Assembly: GCA_019096065.1 (NCBI GenBank)
Contig: JAGUCH010000009.1
Location: 5,714,001-5,778,000, forward strand
From: Paracyclopina nana
Taxonomy: Eukaryota; Arthropoda; Copepoda; Cyclopoida; Cyclopettidae
DNA length: 64,000 nt
Reading direction: 5' to 3'
The notes beneath the pieces are model-generated. The model saw only the letters and a list, made by a program, of their open reading frames with translations. It was not told the DNA's origin and searched no databases. A program made the translations under genes and the position numbers. This document shows, piece by piece, positions 36,281-47,544 of this stretch. The stretch's first letter is position 1; each line of letters opens with the position of its first letter.

Positions 36281-36925
36281 ATGCATTTCAACTACTCCGT
36301 TCTTGCTTGGGCACTCCTGATCACAAACAATCATGGACTTGGATTCCGCATCAAATTTCCCCACTCCAAAGGCATGCCAAATTTAGGTGCTAATCGACTA
36401 GAAAGAAAAGAGAGCACTTCCATTCTTTTAGGTGTAGACTGCGAAGAGATAAATCAAGTTGAGTGGACAGATGGCAAATGCTACTCTCTGTTTGATCAAG
36501 GGCCTTGTCGTCCTGGAGAAGAATTCGTGGCAGTGCCAGCAAGTCCACTTGGGTTTGGCTGTAGGGCCTTGACATGTCCACCACAAACGGTGCCTTATGG
36601 CTTGAAATGTGAGAAAATTGGTGAACACAGCCAGGCATGCTTGCCAATGTTTGTCATGTGGGTCACTCCCCAAGGGAACGGCATTTGCGGCTGCCCACCC
36701 TATTATGAATTTGCCAAGGGAGCTTGCGTACTCGAAACAGATCAGAAAACAGTGTTCAGCTTTCCCAAAGAATGCGATGAAGGACTCTTCCTAGTCAACA
36801 ATGAAGAATGTTTGCCAGTCACCAAAGCTGCTCACCCGGAGGAGCGAAACATTAAAAAACGGCAGTTTTTGGTCATTCCTGATCAAACGAAACGGCTCAT
36901 CTCCTTTTTACGAGTACGGGGATAA
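36281..36925 (+). CDS. Short DUF4789-family protein
   Basis: A single open frame of 214 residues from ATG 36281. Residues 1-~20 form a likely signal peptide (MHFNYSVLAWALLITNN). The cysteine module starts VDCEEINQ, then GKCYSLFDQGPCRPGEEFV, a clear relative of the module in the 34580 gene, with further cysteines (GCRALTC, LKCEKIG, GICGCPPYY). The tail is basic (KKRQFLVIPDQTKRL). The frame stays open upstream to 36182, but no better start is seen; alternatively GTGTAGACTGC after TTTTAG (~36432) could be an exon start, with the leader from another exon. AATAAA overlaps the stop. Its last ~240 coding bases are duplicated downstream. Confidence 0.75.
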   Translation: MHFNYSVLAWALLITNNHGLGFRIKFPHSKGMPNLGANRLERKESTSILLGVDCEEINQVEWTDGKCYSLFDQGPCRPGEEFVAVPASPLGFGCRALTCPPQTVPYGLKCEKIGEHSQACLPMFVMWVTPQGNGICGCPPYYEFAKGACVLETDQKTVFSFPKECDEGLFLVNNEECLPVTKAAHPEERNIKKRQFLVIPDQTKRLISFLRVRG

Positions 36926-37043
36926 ATAAAAAAGAGCTTTAAAACTATATTATGGAACCAGAATTCTGGCATTAGTTCAATCAGTGATGATCTAGTCAAG
37001 GAATGTTAATGGATCAAAAAGTAATTCCCTAATATAATAATAT

Positions 37044-37415
37044 ATTTGCGGCTGCCCACCCTATTATGAATTTGCCAAGGGAGCTTGCGTACTCGAAACA
37101 GATCAGAAAACAGTGTTCAGCTTTCCCAAAGAATGCGATGAAGGACTCTTCCTAGTCAACAATGAAGAATGTTTGCCAGTCACCAAAGCTGCTCACCCGG
37201 AGGAGCGAAACATTAAAAAACGGCAGTTTTTGGTCATTCCTGATCAAATGAAACGGCTCATCTCCTTTTTACGAGTAAGGGGATAAATAAAAAAAAGAGT
37301 TGAAAAAGAGCTTTAAAACTACTATGGAACCAGAATTCTGGCATTAGTTCAATCAGTGATGATCTCGCCAAGGAATGTTAATTGATCAAAAAGTAATTCC
37401 CTAATATAATAACAT
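37044..37415 (+). pseudogene. Tandem copy of the DUF4789 gene tail
   Basis: From ATTTGCGGCTGCCCACCCTA on, this repeats the last ~240 coding bases and ~130 bp of 3' flank of the gene at 36281, offset by 361 bp and nearly identical (a few substitutions, e.g. CAAATGAAA for CAAACGAAA). The frame is still open to TAA at about 37286, but no start or leader is present. It is a partial tandem duplicate, probably recent. Confidence 0.85.
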
Positions 37416-38440
37416 ATTTGTGGCTGCCCACCCTATTATGAATTTGCCAAGGGAGCTTTCAAGCAGGGCAATATAAGGAGAGTATAGTGCTTGCTGAGAC
37501 AAACTGAGAGTCACTTTGCGAATTTGAGTCTGCACCCATGAGTCTATGTACTAAAATTATTCTCCTGTCACACCGATGATGTTTTTGGAAGTATTAGAAC
37601 ATATGCCAATTTAAAAAAGATCCTTGCAGTAATTATCAAGCAAAAGGGAACTTCAACTTGATTAGGAAATTGATTATAAAAATTACTTTGAAACTGAATA
37701 TTCCCTCTTTTTTGGCAGCTTTGGCAGTCATGGCTGCTCTGAAGATAATTTGTCAGTGTGGCAAGACTAATTTTTACATTTTGTTCAAAAGTTTTAGCAA
37801 AATGCCTCTAGTTGAAGGGAGATGGTATCTCTGATCAAGCAACACTGTTGATTCTCAACAGTTCATGCACTGTGTGATCATCCGATGTATAGTTATTCAA
37901 TTCTCTGTCAATGGCAGATTAAGCTCAGCCTATCACTACAACTAAATAAAGCTTCATAGGGGGAGGGATGGAACTTAAGTCTTGGCTTTGCCTAGTGAAC
38001 ATTGACAAAAAGTGGCGGCCAGCAGCATAACTAACTCTGTTTTTACAAATGTAATCCACAATTGTGAACCATGTGAGAAATTAGAGCCAAAGCCATTAAA
38101 GTATCTAATGTTTTCCCTTACCTTACTAATCTGCCATTTTGATTGCCTTTGCACTATTGGCCAATTTTTCTGTGGGCAGTAAATAGCTGAGGTAGACTCA
38201 AATGTGACAATTCCTCTCTTTTTACTCAGCAAGCACTATACTCTCCTTATATTGCCCTGCTTTCAAGCTTGAAATAGATCAGAAAACAGAGCTCAGTTTT
38301 CCCAAAGAATGCGATGAAGGATTTTTCCTAGTCAACAATGAAGACTGTTTTCCATTCCCCAAAGCTGCACACCCAAATGAGGTAAACATCTAAAGACATT
38401 CTTGATCAAAGGTTGCGAGTAATCAAGTTGAAAAAGGGCT
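37416..38440 (+). pseudogene. Third DUF4789 tail copy, split by a hAT-like element
   Basis: The unit starts with TTTGTGGCTGCCCACCC at 37417, breaks after GGGAGCTTTCAAG, and resumes at 38260-38395 (CTTGAAATAGATCAGAAAAC onward) with more changes than the second copy. The break is exactly the insertion 37464-38259. The remaining tail is shortened and mutated, so it is not a functional gene. Confidence 0.8.
37464..38259. mobile_element. Non-autonomous hAT-like element, 796 bp
   Basis: The first and last ~35 bp are inverted repeats starting CAGGGCAATATAAGGAGAGT. CTTTCAAG is present on both sides (37456-37463 and 38260-38267), an 8-bp target duplication. An 8-bp duplication with CAGGG-type ends is typical of the hAT superfamily. 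No transposase frame is present, so movement would need an enzyme supplied elsewhere. Confidence 0.9.
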
Positions 38441-39285
38441 TACCTAAATCATGACGGAGGAAATCAGGTAGAAACGGAAGGGCCCCAATTCTTGAGGTGC
38501 CCAAATATGTGTCACAAGAACTTTTGACATCTCAGCTTGAGGAAACTGCGTCGAGTTTAAGTCAATCTGCCAGACTCTCATCGTTTTCACTCAAATATTT
38601 GATGAAAAGGAATTTTCAACCAGATTTTTCAAATCTTTTAATTTTGAAAGTCACCATAAAGACACTAAAAAAGGAGAAGCTTTTAATAAAATTTAACTAA
38701 TCAGTGATCGTAATTCTCATGAAATGCCTTAAAGTTCGATGCTCGCTTTGTTGTTTTTTCAACTAATTAGCGGAATTTTCATTGGCTTTTTTACAAAAGT
38801 GTTTGATAGCTTTTCTCCCAAAATCCGACTCGAATTCATTTAGAAATAAATTACATTCTCCTAGTTACATTCTTACGCTTCAAATTTGTTCCGTTAACAA
38901 TGTTATTTCAAATTCAGCAACCCGGCAACTTGATAAGTGTAACGAGTCAAAGTTTTTAAGGCCTATTTACTCAAAATATGCACCGTCACGACTCTGCAAA
39001 AAAAGAGTGCATCTGCAAAATATATTGTAGATATTAATTCAAACAGCGAATTCTATTTTTTAAAGCAGAATCTTTGAATTTTTCATGCGAAAAATTACAA
39101 AAAGTCATCCAATTGTACACGAATCGACTTGGCATTCGAACCCTCAACGAACTTTCGATTTCGAAAACATTGTTGCAGACTTGCATTCGTCTTGCAGTCT
39201 CAAGTTAGACATTCCAAAGGCTTGAGTCAAGTCCGTGAGAAAATCGTGTCAATTCCTCAATTCGGAAAATCTAAAGGAATCCATC
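38441..39285. other. Spacer before UCHL gene
   Basis: AT-rich, with no recognisable exon or repeat. The UCHL promoter and 5' UTR should lie at the right end. A TGGCATTCGAACCCTC word at ~39130 resembles a tRNA T-arm, but no A box is found near it. Confidence 0.4.
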
Positions 39286-41743
39286 ATGAGTAAGAATATT
39301 ACATGGCTCCCTATTGAATCCAACCCGGAGGTAAGTTTTTACATAATTAAGCTAAATTGAAAAAAAAGAGAATTTTTTTTAAAAACCTCAATTTTGCATC
39401 TTTGATGAACGATCTCTTTTTTTTAATTTTAGGTGATGAACAAGGTAAGCCTGAAAATCAGCTCTAAACGCTTCGAAACGTGGCATTTTCACCAACGACG
39501 GAACAAAGAAAGTCATGCATATTTAATAAGCTTGAAACGAAGCCTTGCATAGTTTATGCATGTCCTTCTTTTCTGCCTTGTTAAGCGTATGAAGCTCGAT
39601 ACGTTGGTCTTGAATTTAAGCGACATTCAGTCACTGAATCTCATGAAAAAATAATGCACTTCAAATCTAGTTTCTTCACCAATTGGGCATGCCCGAAACT
39701 TGGGCCATGACTGATGTCTATGGCCTTGATGAGGAACTGTTGGCAATGCTGCCACAGCCAGTGGTTGGAATTCTGCTCTTGTTTCCCATAACCCAAAAGG
39801 TAAACAGTAAAAGTAATTTCATCTCTTGGCCTTTGAAAAAATGTATACTTTTTCAGTATGATGAATACGTGAAGAGCATTGACTTTGGCAAGGGAGATGT
39901 GGCCAAGTCTGTCTACTATGTGAAGCAGACCATCAGCAATGCTTGTGGAACAGTGGCCATGATCCACAGCGTGGCCAACAATTTGGATTCAATCACCTTG
40001 AAGGATGGCAGCATCCTCAAGGAGTTCCTTGAGGCCACCAAGGATTGCAGTCCTGAGGAGAGGGCCAAACAACTCGAGGAGAACAACAAGGTCTGCGTTG
40101 TTCACGACGACATTGCCCGAGAGGGACAAACCTCAGTAAGACGCACCTTTACTATTGGTTCAATAATTGCTTTGAGGGCATCTTTTTGAAGGCTCCTTCG
40201 TTGGATGAGTCTGTGGACTACCACTATGTTGCATTTGTGGAAAAGGATGGTTGCATCTATGACCTCGATGGGCGCAAACCAGCCCCAGTCAATTGTGGAC
40301 CTTCTTCAAAGGAGTCCTTCCTCAAGGCAAGCTTTTGACATTTCCTTTATTGCATTCATCACAGATATCCATGATACATTTGTTATTATGACTCGGTTTT
40401 GTGCTTTTGCAGGTAGCTAATTAGGAAATCGATAGGATCTTTGGGCCTCTCTTTGGCCAATGCTGATAGCCCTTCCAGTAGGACAGGAACAACAGTCTGA
40501 TCCAGATACTGGCGAGTTGGCAAACCGGTCAAGTCCTTTGCAGAAACCTTAGCTGGTGGCTCACTTGAAGGATCTATTGATATTCTATTAATATCCATTT
40601 TTTGGCATCAATTTTTGCTACCTGAGCTGTTGCGGGGCCTCTTTTCGCCTGCACTTGAAGCCTTCGGTGTCTCGGCCTTTTTGCTGGCTTCATTGACAGC
40701 CTCTGGCTCGCTTTTCTCGCCTGAATTCGATGACATTTCCCTAATAAGGTGTAACAGCTGAAACCTGGGTCCACTGAATTACTTAGGACATTACTGCTAT
40801 GCCTTGTAAAGTAGGCCGGCCGGCGCATGCGCATGTTGCGCACACGCAATTACTGAAGCTTCTCTCAAAACTTAATAGCTGGCTTCAAAGAGCTGTGCTT
40901 GCATTCGGTCGATAATTTGGCTTTTTACCGATATATCATGAGGGGGAAGTTGCTTTCGTTCGATAGTATTTTAATGCTGACACTGACTTAATTTGAGCCC
41001 TGAAGTCTAGTTACTATGAAAGCTAGACAATTATTTGCAAAATATTGACTTTTAGTACTTTTACACTTTTTGGCTTGTATATGTTCCTTTTCTATACAAA
41101 ACATGACAAAAGCTAAATTCAGCAATTTTACTTTATATACAGTCTGAACGTTCAAAATTGGACGGTACGGGTATCTAACCTTATTGTCACATATTCAAGA
41201 AATACAGGACTTTTAAATGATATCGTTGGAAAGATTGAGTCTTTTCCCATCTTTTTTGTAAAAAATAGAAAAATCAATTTAAACGAGAAAAACCGAGAAA
41301 ATTCAATTTTCCCAAGGCAACCCAAGAAATCGTAACGAAAAATCTGATTTATCATTTAGTTTTTGCTGTCATGCGGAATTCATATTAATATTTTTCATTT
41401 TGTCAGAAAACAAAAAAGATATCCAAAGGTTCAAGCTTTCCAACGATATCAATTACGCCTCAAAAATCATGAATTCATAACACAAACTTTTGATTCCCGC
41501 ACCGTCCAATTTTAATCGGACAGACTGTATATAATAAGACATTGGGAAATTGAGGTTATGTCATTTAAAGAAAAAGCAGCAAAAAAATCCAAATCAGGCA
41601 AATAAGCCTGATTAGTGGCAAGGTTGTAATTGCTGTAATGATTTCAGGATGCTGCTAAACTCTGCAAGGATTACATGGACCGCGACCCCGAGAACATCAA
41701 GTTCACAATTTTGGCCTTAACTGCTACTGGTGACCAAGAGTAA
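39286..41743 (+). CDS. UCHL3: Ubiquitin C-terminal hydrolase, UCH-L1/L3 type
   Basis: Six exons (39286-39330, 39433-39444, 39671-39799, 39857-40135, 40192-40326, 41648-41743) give 231 residues, the usual length. The second exon is a 12-nt microexon (VMNK). Catalytic features are all visible: the oxyanion Gln and nucleophile in [10 protein letters not shown], His in DYHYVAF, and Asp in LDGRKP. The N-terminus (WLPIESNPE...FLHQLGM) and C-terminus ([12 protein letters not shown]) fit the family. Role: cleaves small adducts from the ubiquitin C-terminus. The last intron (40327-41647) uses a GC donor (AAG|GCAAGC) and hosts DPY30 on the other strand plus a TA-flanked MITE. The stop is 9 bp from the stop of the convergent anoctamin gene. 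L3 over L1 is a guess from length. Confidence 0.93.
40386..40736 (-). CDS. DPY30: DPY30, COMPASS/MLL complex subunit
   Basis: Two exons (40736-40622, 40573-40386) split by a 48-bp intron give 100 residues, the family's size. The N-terminal ~40 residues are charged and disordered ([17 protein letters not shown]). The C-terminal Dpy-30 motif is clear: [20 protein letters not shown] then [19 protein letters not shown], a helix pair that dimerises and grips ASH2L. Known role: core subunit of H3K4 methyltransferase complexes; the motif also occurs in ciliary proteins. The gene lies wholly within the last intron of the UCHL gene, on the opposite strand, 60 bp from the donor-side exon. Its promoter would lie within that intron (40737-41140). 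Confidence 0.93.
41140..41527. repeat. TA-flanked CAGTCTG MITE (Tc1/mariner-like)
   Basis: 388 bp from CAGTCTGAACGTTC to GGACAGACTG, with TATA on both sides, fitting a TA target. Inside the ends, TTGGACGGT/ACCGTCCAA and a GATATCGTTGGAAAG arm are mirrored. CAGT ends and a TA target are typical of Tc1/mariner. No ORF. It lies in the UCHL last intron upstream of DPY30. Confidence 0.8.
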
Positions 41744-41752
41744 ATATTTTAT

Positions 41753-44700
41753 TTATGCCGAAAAGTCCAGAGGGGAAACAACGTTATTGCGCCTGAAAAT
41801 CGATGTGATGGACGACGGACTGGATTCGTTCCTTGATGCGTACAAAGAGTCTCTTCTCTCCTCTTGGCTCTCCTCGTGGTCTTCACTTCTGGCGACATTT
41901 GGAGTCTCCGACCTGCGTTGGTCCTGCTGAAATTGAGCCTCTCGTAAAGTCTGCCTTTCCCGCTGAAGCTGCACTCGTAAATTGTTGGGCGAGTCCGGAA
42001 TGGCATAGGCCAGGAGAATCTTGAGGACGAGCACGAGGTGCTCGAATGTCACGATGAACACCAGTCGGGCTGTGAACACGTGCATCCATTGCTGATTGAT
42101 GGAGTACTCGTTCTCCTCTCCAGGATTGCCTCTGTAGGCTCTGTAGCGGCAAGTCTCGATGTGAGTCGCATTGGCCATTTTGGCTGTGGATGGTCCAAAG
42201 TATTTGGGATCTTGGGCATCGCCATAGTCTCGCGTGTCAAAAGCTAAATTCCACAGAAAATTATTTTTAGCCTTTTTTTTCGTGATTTTTGGAGTAGCTT
42301 TTGGCTGCGTTCAACTGCTTATTTAGTTTAATATTCTACTAAATATTTTAAAATTGCTTGGAAGGCTTAAAAAAGGGATAATGTGGACCAGGTCAATTTG
42401 GCCTTTACTCACTGGCTAAGGTCGAGTTGACGAAGCCATTCATGGTTGAGTCTTTCGAGTAGACGAAAATGTAAATCATGCGAGGGATGAAATCCGATGT
42501 TAAAGCTATTATCAAAGCCTGCAAAGAAAATGTATGATTAAATATTTGAATTCAATGGCTGAAGTTGTGGTAGTTACGTTGAAGACCACTGCTAGGTATG
42601 TCATTCCTTCGAGAATGCTGTACCAAATGCCAATGTCTTGCACTTGCTGAGCTATTGGCCTCCTCATTTGCGTCGTGTATTTGTAGGCATCGAGCCTGAT
42701 TTCGAAAACGTTGTTCATCAGTGCCAATAATGGAGCCAGGGGAAAAGCTGCCACGAAGAGAGTGACAAATCCATATTGAATGACTGGAAACGAACTAATT
42801 GAAGCTCCTGAGTTGCAACTTTTTGCACTAAATAGCTCTCACTCATTTCGATGTACTCATCAAAAAGATGGAGTCTGTCGATCTCCTCGAGTTGGTAATC
42901 ATGCTCCCATCTTTTGAGGTTGTTCACGTAGAAATTGGCAGCTCTCGATACCGTCTTATCCAGGTGGGATTTATAAACGAATTTCCGCCACCAATTCTTG
43001 ATTTTCCTATTTTTGAACACAATTCAACATGATTTATGCTTTTCCTTTGAAAAAGCTAAAATACTTGAGGAATTATTAGCTTTTTTGCCAAAACATATCA
43101 ACCACATCAAATAAGTCAATATATACCTTATTATATACCTATATCTATATATAGAGAGGGAGAGACTGTCCCGGAGATTTCTGTACACTTAGAAATCAAA
43201 AGTTTGTGTTACAAATTCGGGAAATATTAGACACAATGGATATCATTGGAAAGCTTGAATCTTTGGCCATCTTTTTTTGCTTCAATGGATAAAAGAAATT
43301 AAAAGTAAAAAAATGAGAAAACTTAATATTCTAGAGTTACCCTTAAAAAGCAAATTTGCCAAAACCAAAACGGCTATTATTGACCAAATTTTCAGCTAAG
43401 CTAATCCTGGCTATTTTTTGACATTTTTTCATGAAAAAAAATCTTGCAGCACTGTGCTGGCTCATCAGAAAGGTGGATGATTGGAAAGGATATTTTTTCA
43501 GTAAAAAGAAAAAAGTCAATAAGGCCACTGCCTACTAAAAAAGTTTCCAGATTAGTGTTTGAAACGTCAAATCATTGGGATTTTTCGTTTATGAAGATCA
43601 AATGTTTAACCAATTTTATGTGATAATGAATTAATATTTTTTTTTGCGAAAGTGACTATTCATCAAAAAAATCAGTGAAAATGGGCGTAAATTTGGAGTA
43701 ACTATCAATTTTGTGGTCTAAATCAAAATTTGAATTAATACTTTTCAAAAATCTCAAAACTAAAAAAGATGGCTTAAGTTTCAAGCTTTCCAACAGTATC
43801 CATTGAGTCTAGTATTTCCAGAAGTTTTAACACAAACTTTTGATTTCAAAGTGTACAGAAATCTACGGGACAGACTGAATATATATACACAGTATATAAG
43901 TATTTTATAGGTACGTAAAATAGGCTTACGGAAAGAAAAGCTCCACAAAGTTGGAGGCCACCTGGCGGAAAATCATGTAGATGGCCAACATGAGGCACAA
44001 GTCGTACAAGCATCCGGATGGGTCACACTGGTCGGAGCGGAGCCTCGTGATGAAGCCGATGCGCGACAACGTGTCTCCGGGATAGGTGTAGAAGCGGCCC
44101 TTGAAGAAGGCCGTGTAGATGAGGCTGGAGTAGTAGTTCATGAACTGGAAGAGGAACATCTTGAAGGTGTAGCTGGACTCGTAGTCGTTCTGCGTCCTCG
44201 GGTGCTCGATGTCCGTCAACTTTCTGGCAGTGTACTGGAAGATGACTCCACTGATCTCGATGACGATCGCGTTGATCGAGGCTGCCAGCCCGATCCCGAT
44301 GAGCTTGGCATACTTGGCGAAGAACGTCGAATTGATCGTCTTGTTCGTGGTCTCGTGCATGAAAGACACGAGGACAATCCGGAACACGATGAGGCTGAAC
44401 ACAGCGCCGAAGACAATGCTCAGCAAGAAGAGGACCACGCCCCAAGTGAGGCTGATCCTCAGCGTCTTTTCCCTGCCAGAAACGTAAGCCTCCATCACTC
44501 TCGTAATTGGATTAAGCCTGTTATACATAGTATATATGCATGAATTTGAGCTAGTTTACAATTTAATGTTACCTTCTGGATTTCACGTTGGCCTCAAATT
44601 CAGGCCGGATCTCCTCAATGTCCTCGGAGTCTGACAGGTCCCATTCCCACTTGAGAATGGCCTGACGCCTCTTCCACATCTCCAGAAATGTGGTAGCTTG

Positions 44701-47544
44701 AATAATATGAAAGAATTATTGTCAAATGTGAGCCAATTAGCATATGGGACATTGATACCCCAGACTGTCATGAAGACAGAGAAGAACACTGTTAAATTGT
44801 TGTCAAAAAGGTAGGCAATCCGGGAGAGAAAGCAGGAATTCTTCAGTGTCCAAAAGTCGCAATAATAGTCGCATTCAGGGCACATCACAATTGAGCTCGT
44901 GTAATTCTCGTGGCAAATTTCATTGCTATACATTAAGAGTCATTATTTATGTAATTATGGATGGTATGTATATTTTTTATTACCTGGCTGTGTTGATTGG
45001 GGTGAAAACGGTGCAAACTGAATAGATGAAGCAAATGATGCCCACCACAGCTGGGATGATGAGCATCTTGGTGTAGAATCCCAGCCATGCAAAATATAGG
45101 CCGATTTTGACTCCGAAATAATTCTTAATGAGCCACAGTGGCTGCTTTTTGTACCAATTCTTCAGCGACGCCCACTCCAAATAGAGCAACTGCAAATTCG
45201 GAACAATTACCCGACCAGAAATTCCGAACCCAAAAATAACCCTCAGTGAAACTTGCACATTTATCAACATTGCGTTTAGGTCAATATGTAACATTAACTG
45301 CCTTGCCACCAAAGTAAAATTAAAAGCACCAATTTGTCGTTTCACCTTCGATTTTTTTTACATAGGTAGTAAGACATATAATGGTCCATTTTGACAAATT
45401 AAACTCAAAGTGGGTAAAACAAAGGAGTTCAAACAAATTACAATCACTTTGAGAAACTTAGGGAAAATTTCTGTTCATATCGTTACTTAACATTAACTGC
45501 CTTGCCACCAAAGTAAAATCGAAAGCACCGAATCGTATTTACACACACGATTTTTTAACATAGGTGGTAAGGCAGCTAATGGTATAATACTCAAATTGGG
45601 CAAAACGAAGGAGTTTCAACCTGTTACAATAACTTTGGGAAAACTAGGGAAAATTTCTGTACATGTCGTTGCTTAACATTAACTGCCTTGCCACCAAAGT
45701 AAAACCGAACGCACCAATTCGCGTTTACACACACGATTTTTTAACATAGGTGGTAAGGCAGCTAATGCTACATAATGGTATAATACTCAAATTGGGTAAA
45801 ACGAAGGAGTGCAACCACGTTACAATAACTTTCAGAAAACTTGGGAAAATTTCTGGTTGGGTAATTGTAACGTTATAACTGAATTCGATATTGCATTATT
45901 ACCCTTCTCTCGTTCATTTTCCTCGAGTTTTCAGCGTGGTCGTGATAGTCGTAGTCACCATCGTGCAAGGGATACGCAGCTTTGTACGCATTTTTGGCAA
46001 TGAGCCTTTGAATGCCCACTTTTTCCGCGGATTTATTGTCGTATCGCGTTCGGTTCAATATGGCCCACACGATTTGGCTGCGCTGAATGTGAGCCAAATC
46101 CTCAGAGTGCTCCTTTATCACATACCTGCAAGCATGCACCAAGAATAACCATATGTAATTTTGAAAATATCTATATAATCTAAATTACTTGTTTGCTCGG
46201 TCGGGCACAAATCCTGGGGAGAAAATATTTGGCTCGGGTGGAATTGTGTCGCAATCAAACATTGACTTGACAATGGATTGTATTTGCTGCACAGACTCAA
46301 TCTATCCGGAAAGAAATGCAATTTTTTAGTTTATCCCCGACTTGAACACCTATCTCGAATTCCCGACCAGAAAGTCTGAGCTCTCAAACCCCAAAATAAA
46401 CCTCTTCCAAACTTTTGCTTTTCATCAACATAGAGTTTATGTCGTCATGTAAGATTAACTGCTTTGCCACATTAGAAAAATGCAAAACACCAATTCGCAG
46501 ATTCACCTTTGATTTCTTTAGCATAGGTGGTAAGGGAGTTAATGTTACATACCGACATAAATTCAACATGGGTAAAACAAAGGAGTGCCAATATGTTACA
46601 ATAACTAATAGAAAACATTTCGGTTCATGTCGTTATTTAACATTAACTACCTTGCCACCTGAGTAAAATGTAAAACACCAATTCGCAGTTTCACCTTTGG
46701 CTTTTTTAGCATAGGTGGTAATGTTACGTACCGACGTAAGCTCAAGATGGGTTAAACAAAGGAGTGCCAACGTATAACAATAACTTTGAGACAACTTGGG
46801 CGAATTTATGTTCATGTCATTTTTCAACATTAACTTTTTACCACCTGAATAAAATTGTAAAACACCAATTTGCATTTACACCTTTGATTTTTTAGCATAG
46901 GTGGTGAGGCAGTTAATGTTATCTACCAACATAAATTCAACATGGGTAAAATGAAGGAGTGCCAACACGTTACAATAACTCTAAAAAAAACTTGACCAAA
47001 TTTCTGGTTGGGATTGCTCACCGCTTTGTTGGAAGAGACATAGGCTGTCACGTGAAACTCCTTCACTGGAGGCTGCAGGCCCAGAATTTCGCTGTTCCGG
47101 ATCAGCACCTTTTGCGGCGCATGTATTTTGGTAAATGACGTCTTCTTATCGAAAGCAGTCTGCAATCCGGAAAAAATGTACCAAATACTTCTTTCTTTTG
47201 GCATCTAATCATACCGATCTGTGCTCATGCTCCAATTGGAGTCCAGCCAGTTGCAAATTCCTCTCGAACGTTTTACGAGAGTCTCTTCGCATTTCCACGG
47301 TTTCTCGGTGGTCATTGGCAGCAAACCTGGCCGCACTCAAGATGCGAGATGATCTTCTGCTACTTGAGGCCACGGTTGGGCTCGAGGTTGGAGACAGCCC
47401 ATCCTCGTCCTCATCCTCGAATGCCAATACCATATCAATTTTCCTTTGGCCATCCGCGAAATACACTCCCATATCAGCTCCATGCGTTGTCTCGTCTTTC
47501 CAGCCATTCTGTATAAAAATACCCGATGTGGTTGTGGTATTCAT
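41753..47544 (-). CDS. Anoctamin (TMEM16) channel/scramblase
   Basis: Twelve exons (47544-47215, 47159-47022, 46301-46189, 46125-45903, 45189-44984, 44925-44759, 44696-44573, 44517-43930, 43006-42843, 42783-42578, 42518-42413, 42243-41753) give 951 residues, normal for ANO1-7-type proteins. Visible: a cytosolic dimerisation domain ([26 protein letters not shown]), [20 protein letters not shown] (TM1), [20 protein letters not shown], a multi-helix exon (44517-43930), and [20 protein letters not shown] then [14 protein letters not shown], whose Glu and Asp are calcium ligands; Asn and Glu of SNFVELFF supply the helix-6 side. Family members are calcium-activated chloride channels or lipid scramblases; which applies is not decidable here. 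The start ATG is provisional because it lies before a possible acceptor (ATACAG|AATGG). Introns hold three MITEs. Confidence 0.93.
43163..43877. repeat. CAGTCTGTCCCG MITE in anoctamin intron
   Basis: About 715 bp with inverted ends: AGACTGTCCCGGAGATTTCT at the left and AGAAATCTACGGGACAGACT at the right. Next come ATCAAAAGTTTGTGTTA and its complement, and mirrored GGATATCATTGGAAAGCTTG words shared with the element at 41140, so the two are probably related. One end also occurs alone near 5683. No transposase. Confidence 0.75.
45209..45863. repeat. Element with internal ~190-bp repeats, copy A
   Basis: The ends are ATTACCCGACCAGAAAT and AAATTTCTGGTTGGGTAAT, inverted. Inside are three direct units starting TAACATTAACTGCCTTGCCA (45290, 45485, 45675), each ending with a CATAGGTGGTAAGGCAGCTAA-like complement and GGTAAAACAAAGGAGT. 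It fills the anoctamin intron 44984... to 45903 side between exons 45903 and 45189. Confidence 0.8.
46362..47011. repeat. Element with internal ~190-bp repeats, copy B
   Basis: Same architecture and orientation as the element at 45209, in an anoctamin intron two introns upstream in the gene: CCCGACCAGAAAGT at one end, AAATTTCTGGTTGGG at the other, with about three internal units (near 46445, 46640 and 46830), each carrying TTAACTGC/CATAGGTGGTAA inverted words. Moderately diverged from copy A. Confidence 0.8.

Noticed and set aside
38497-38700. 67-codon plus-strand ORF
   Set aside because: Low-complexity, no conserved motif, AT-rich surroundings, no promoter or polyadenylation sign.
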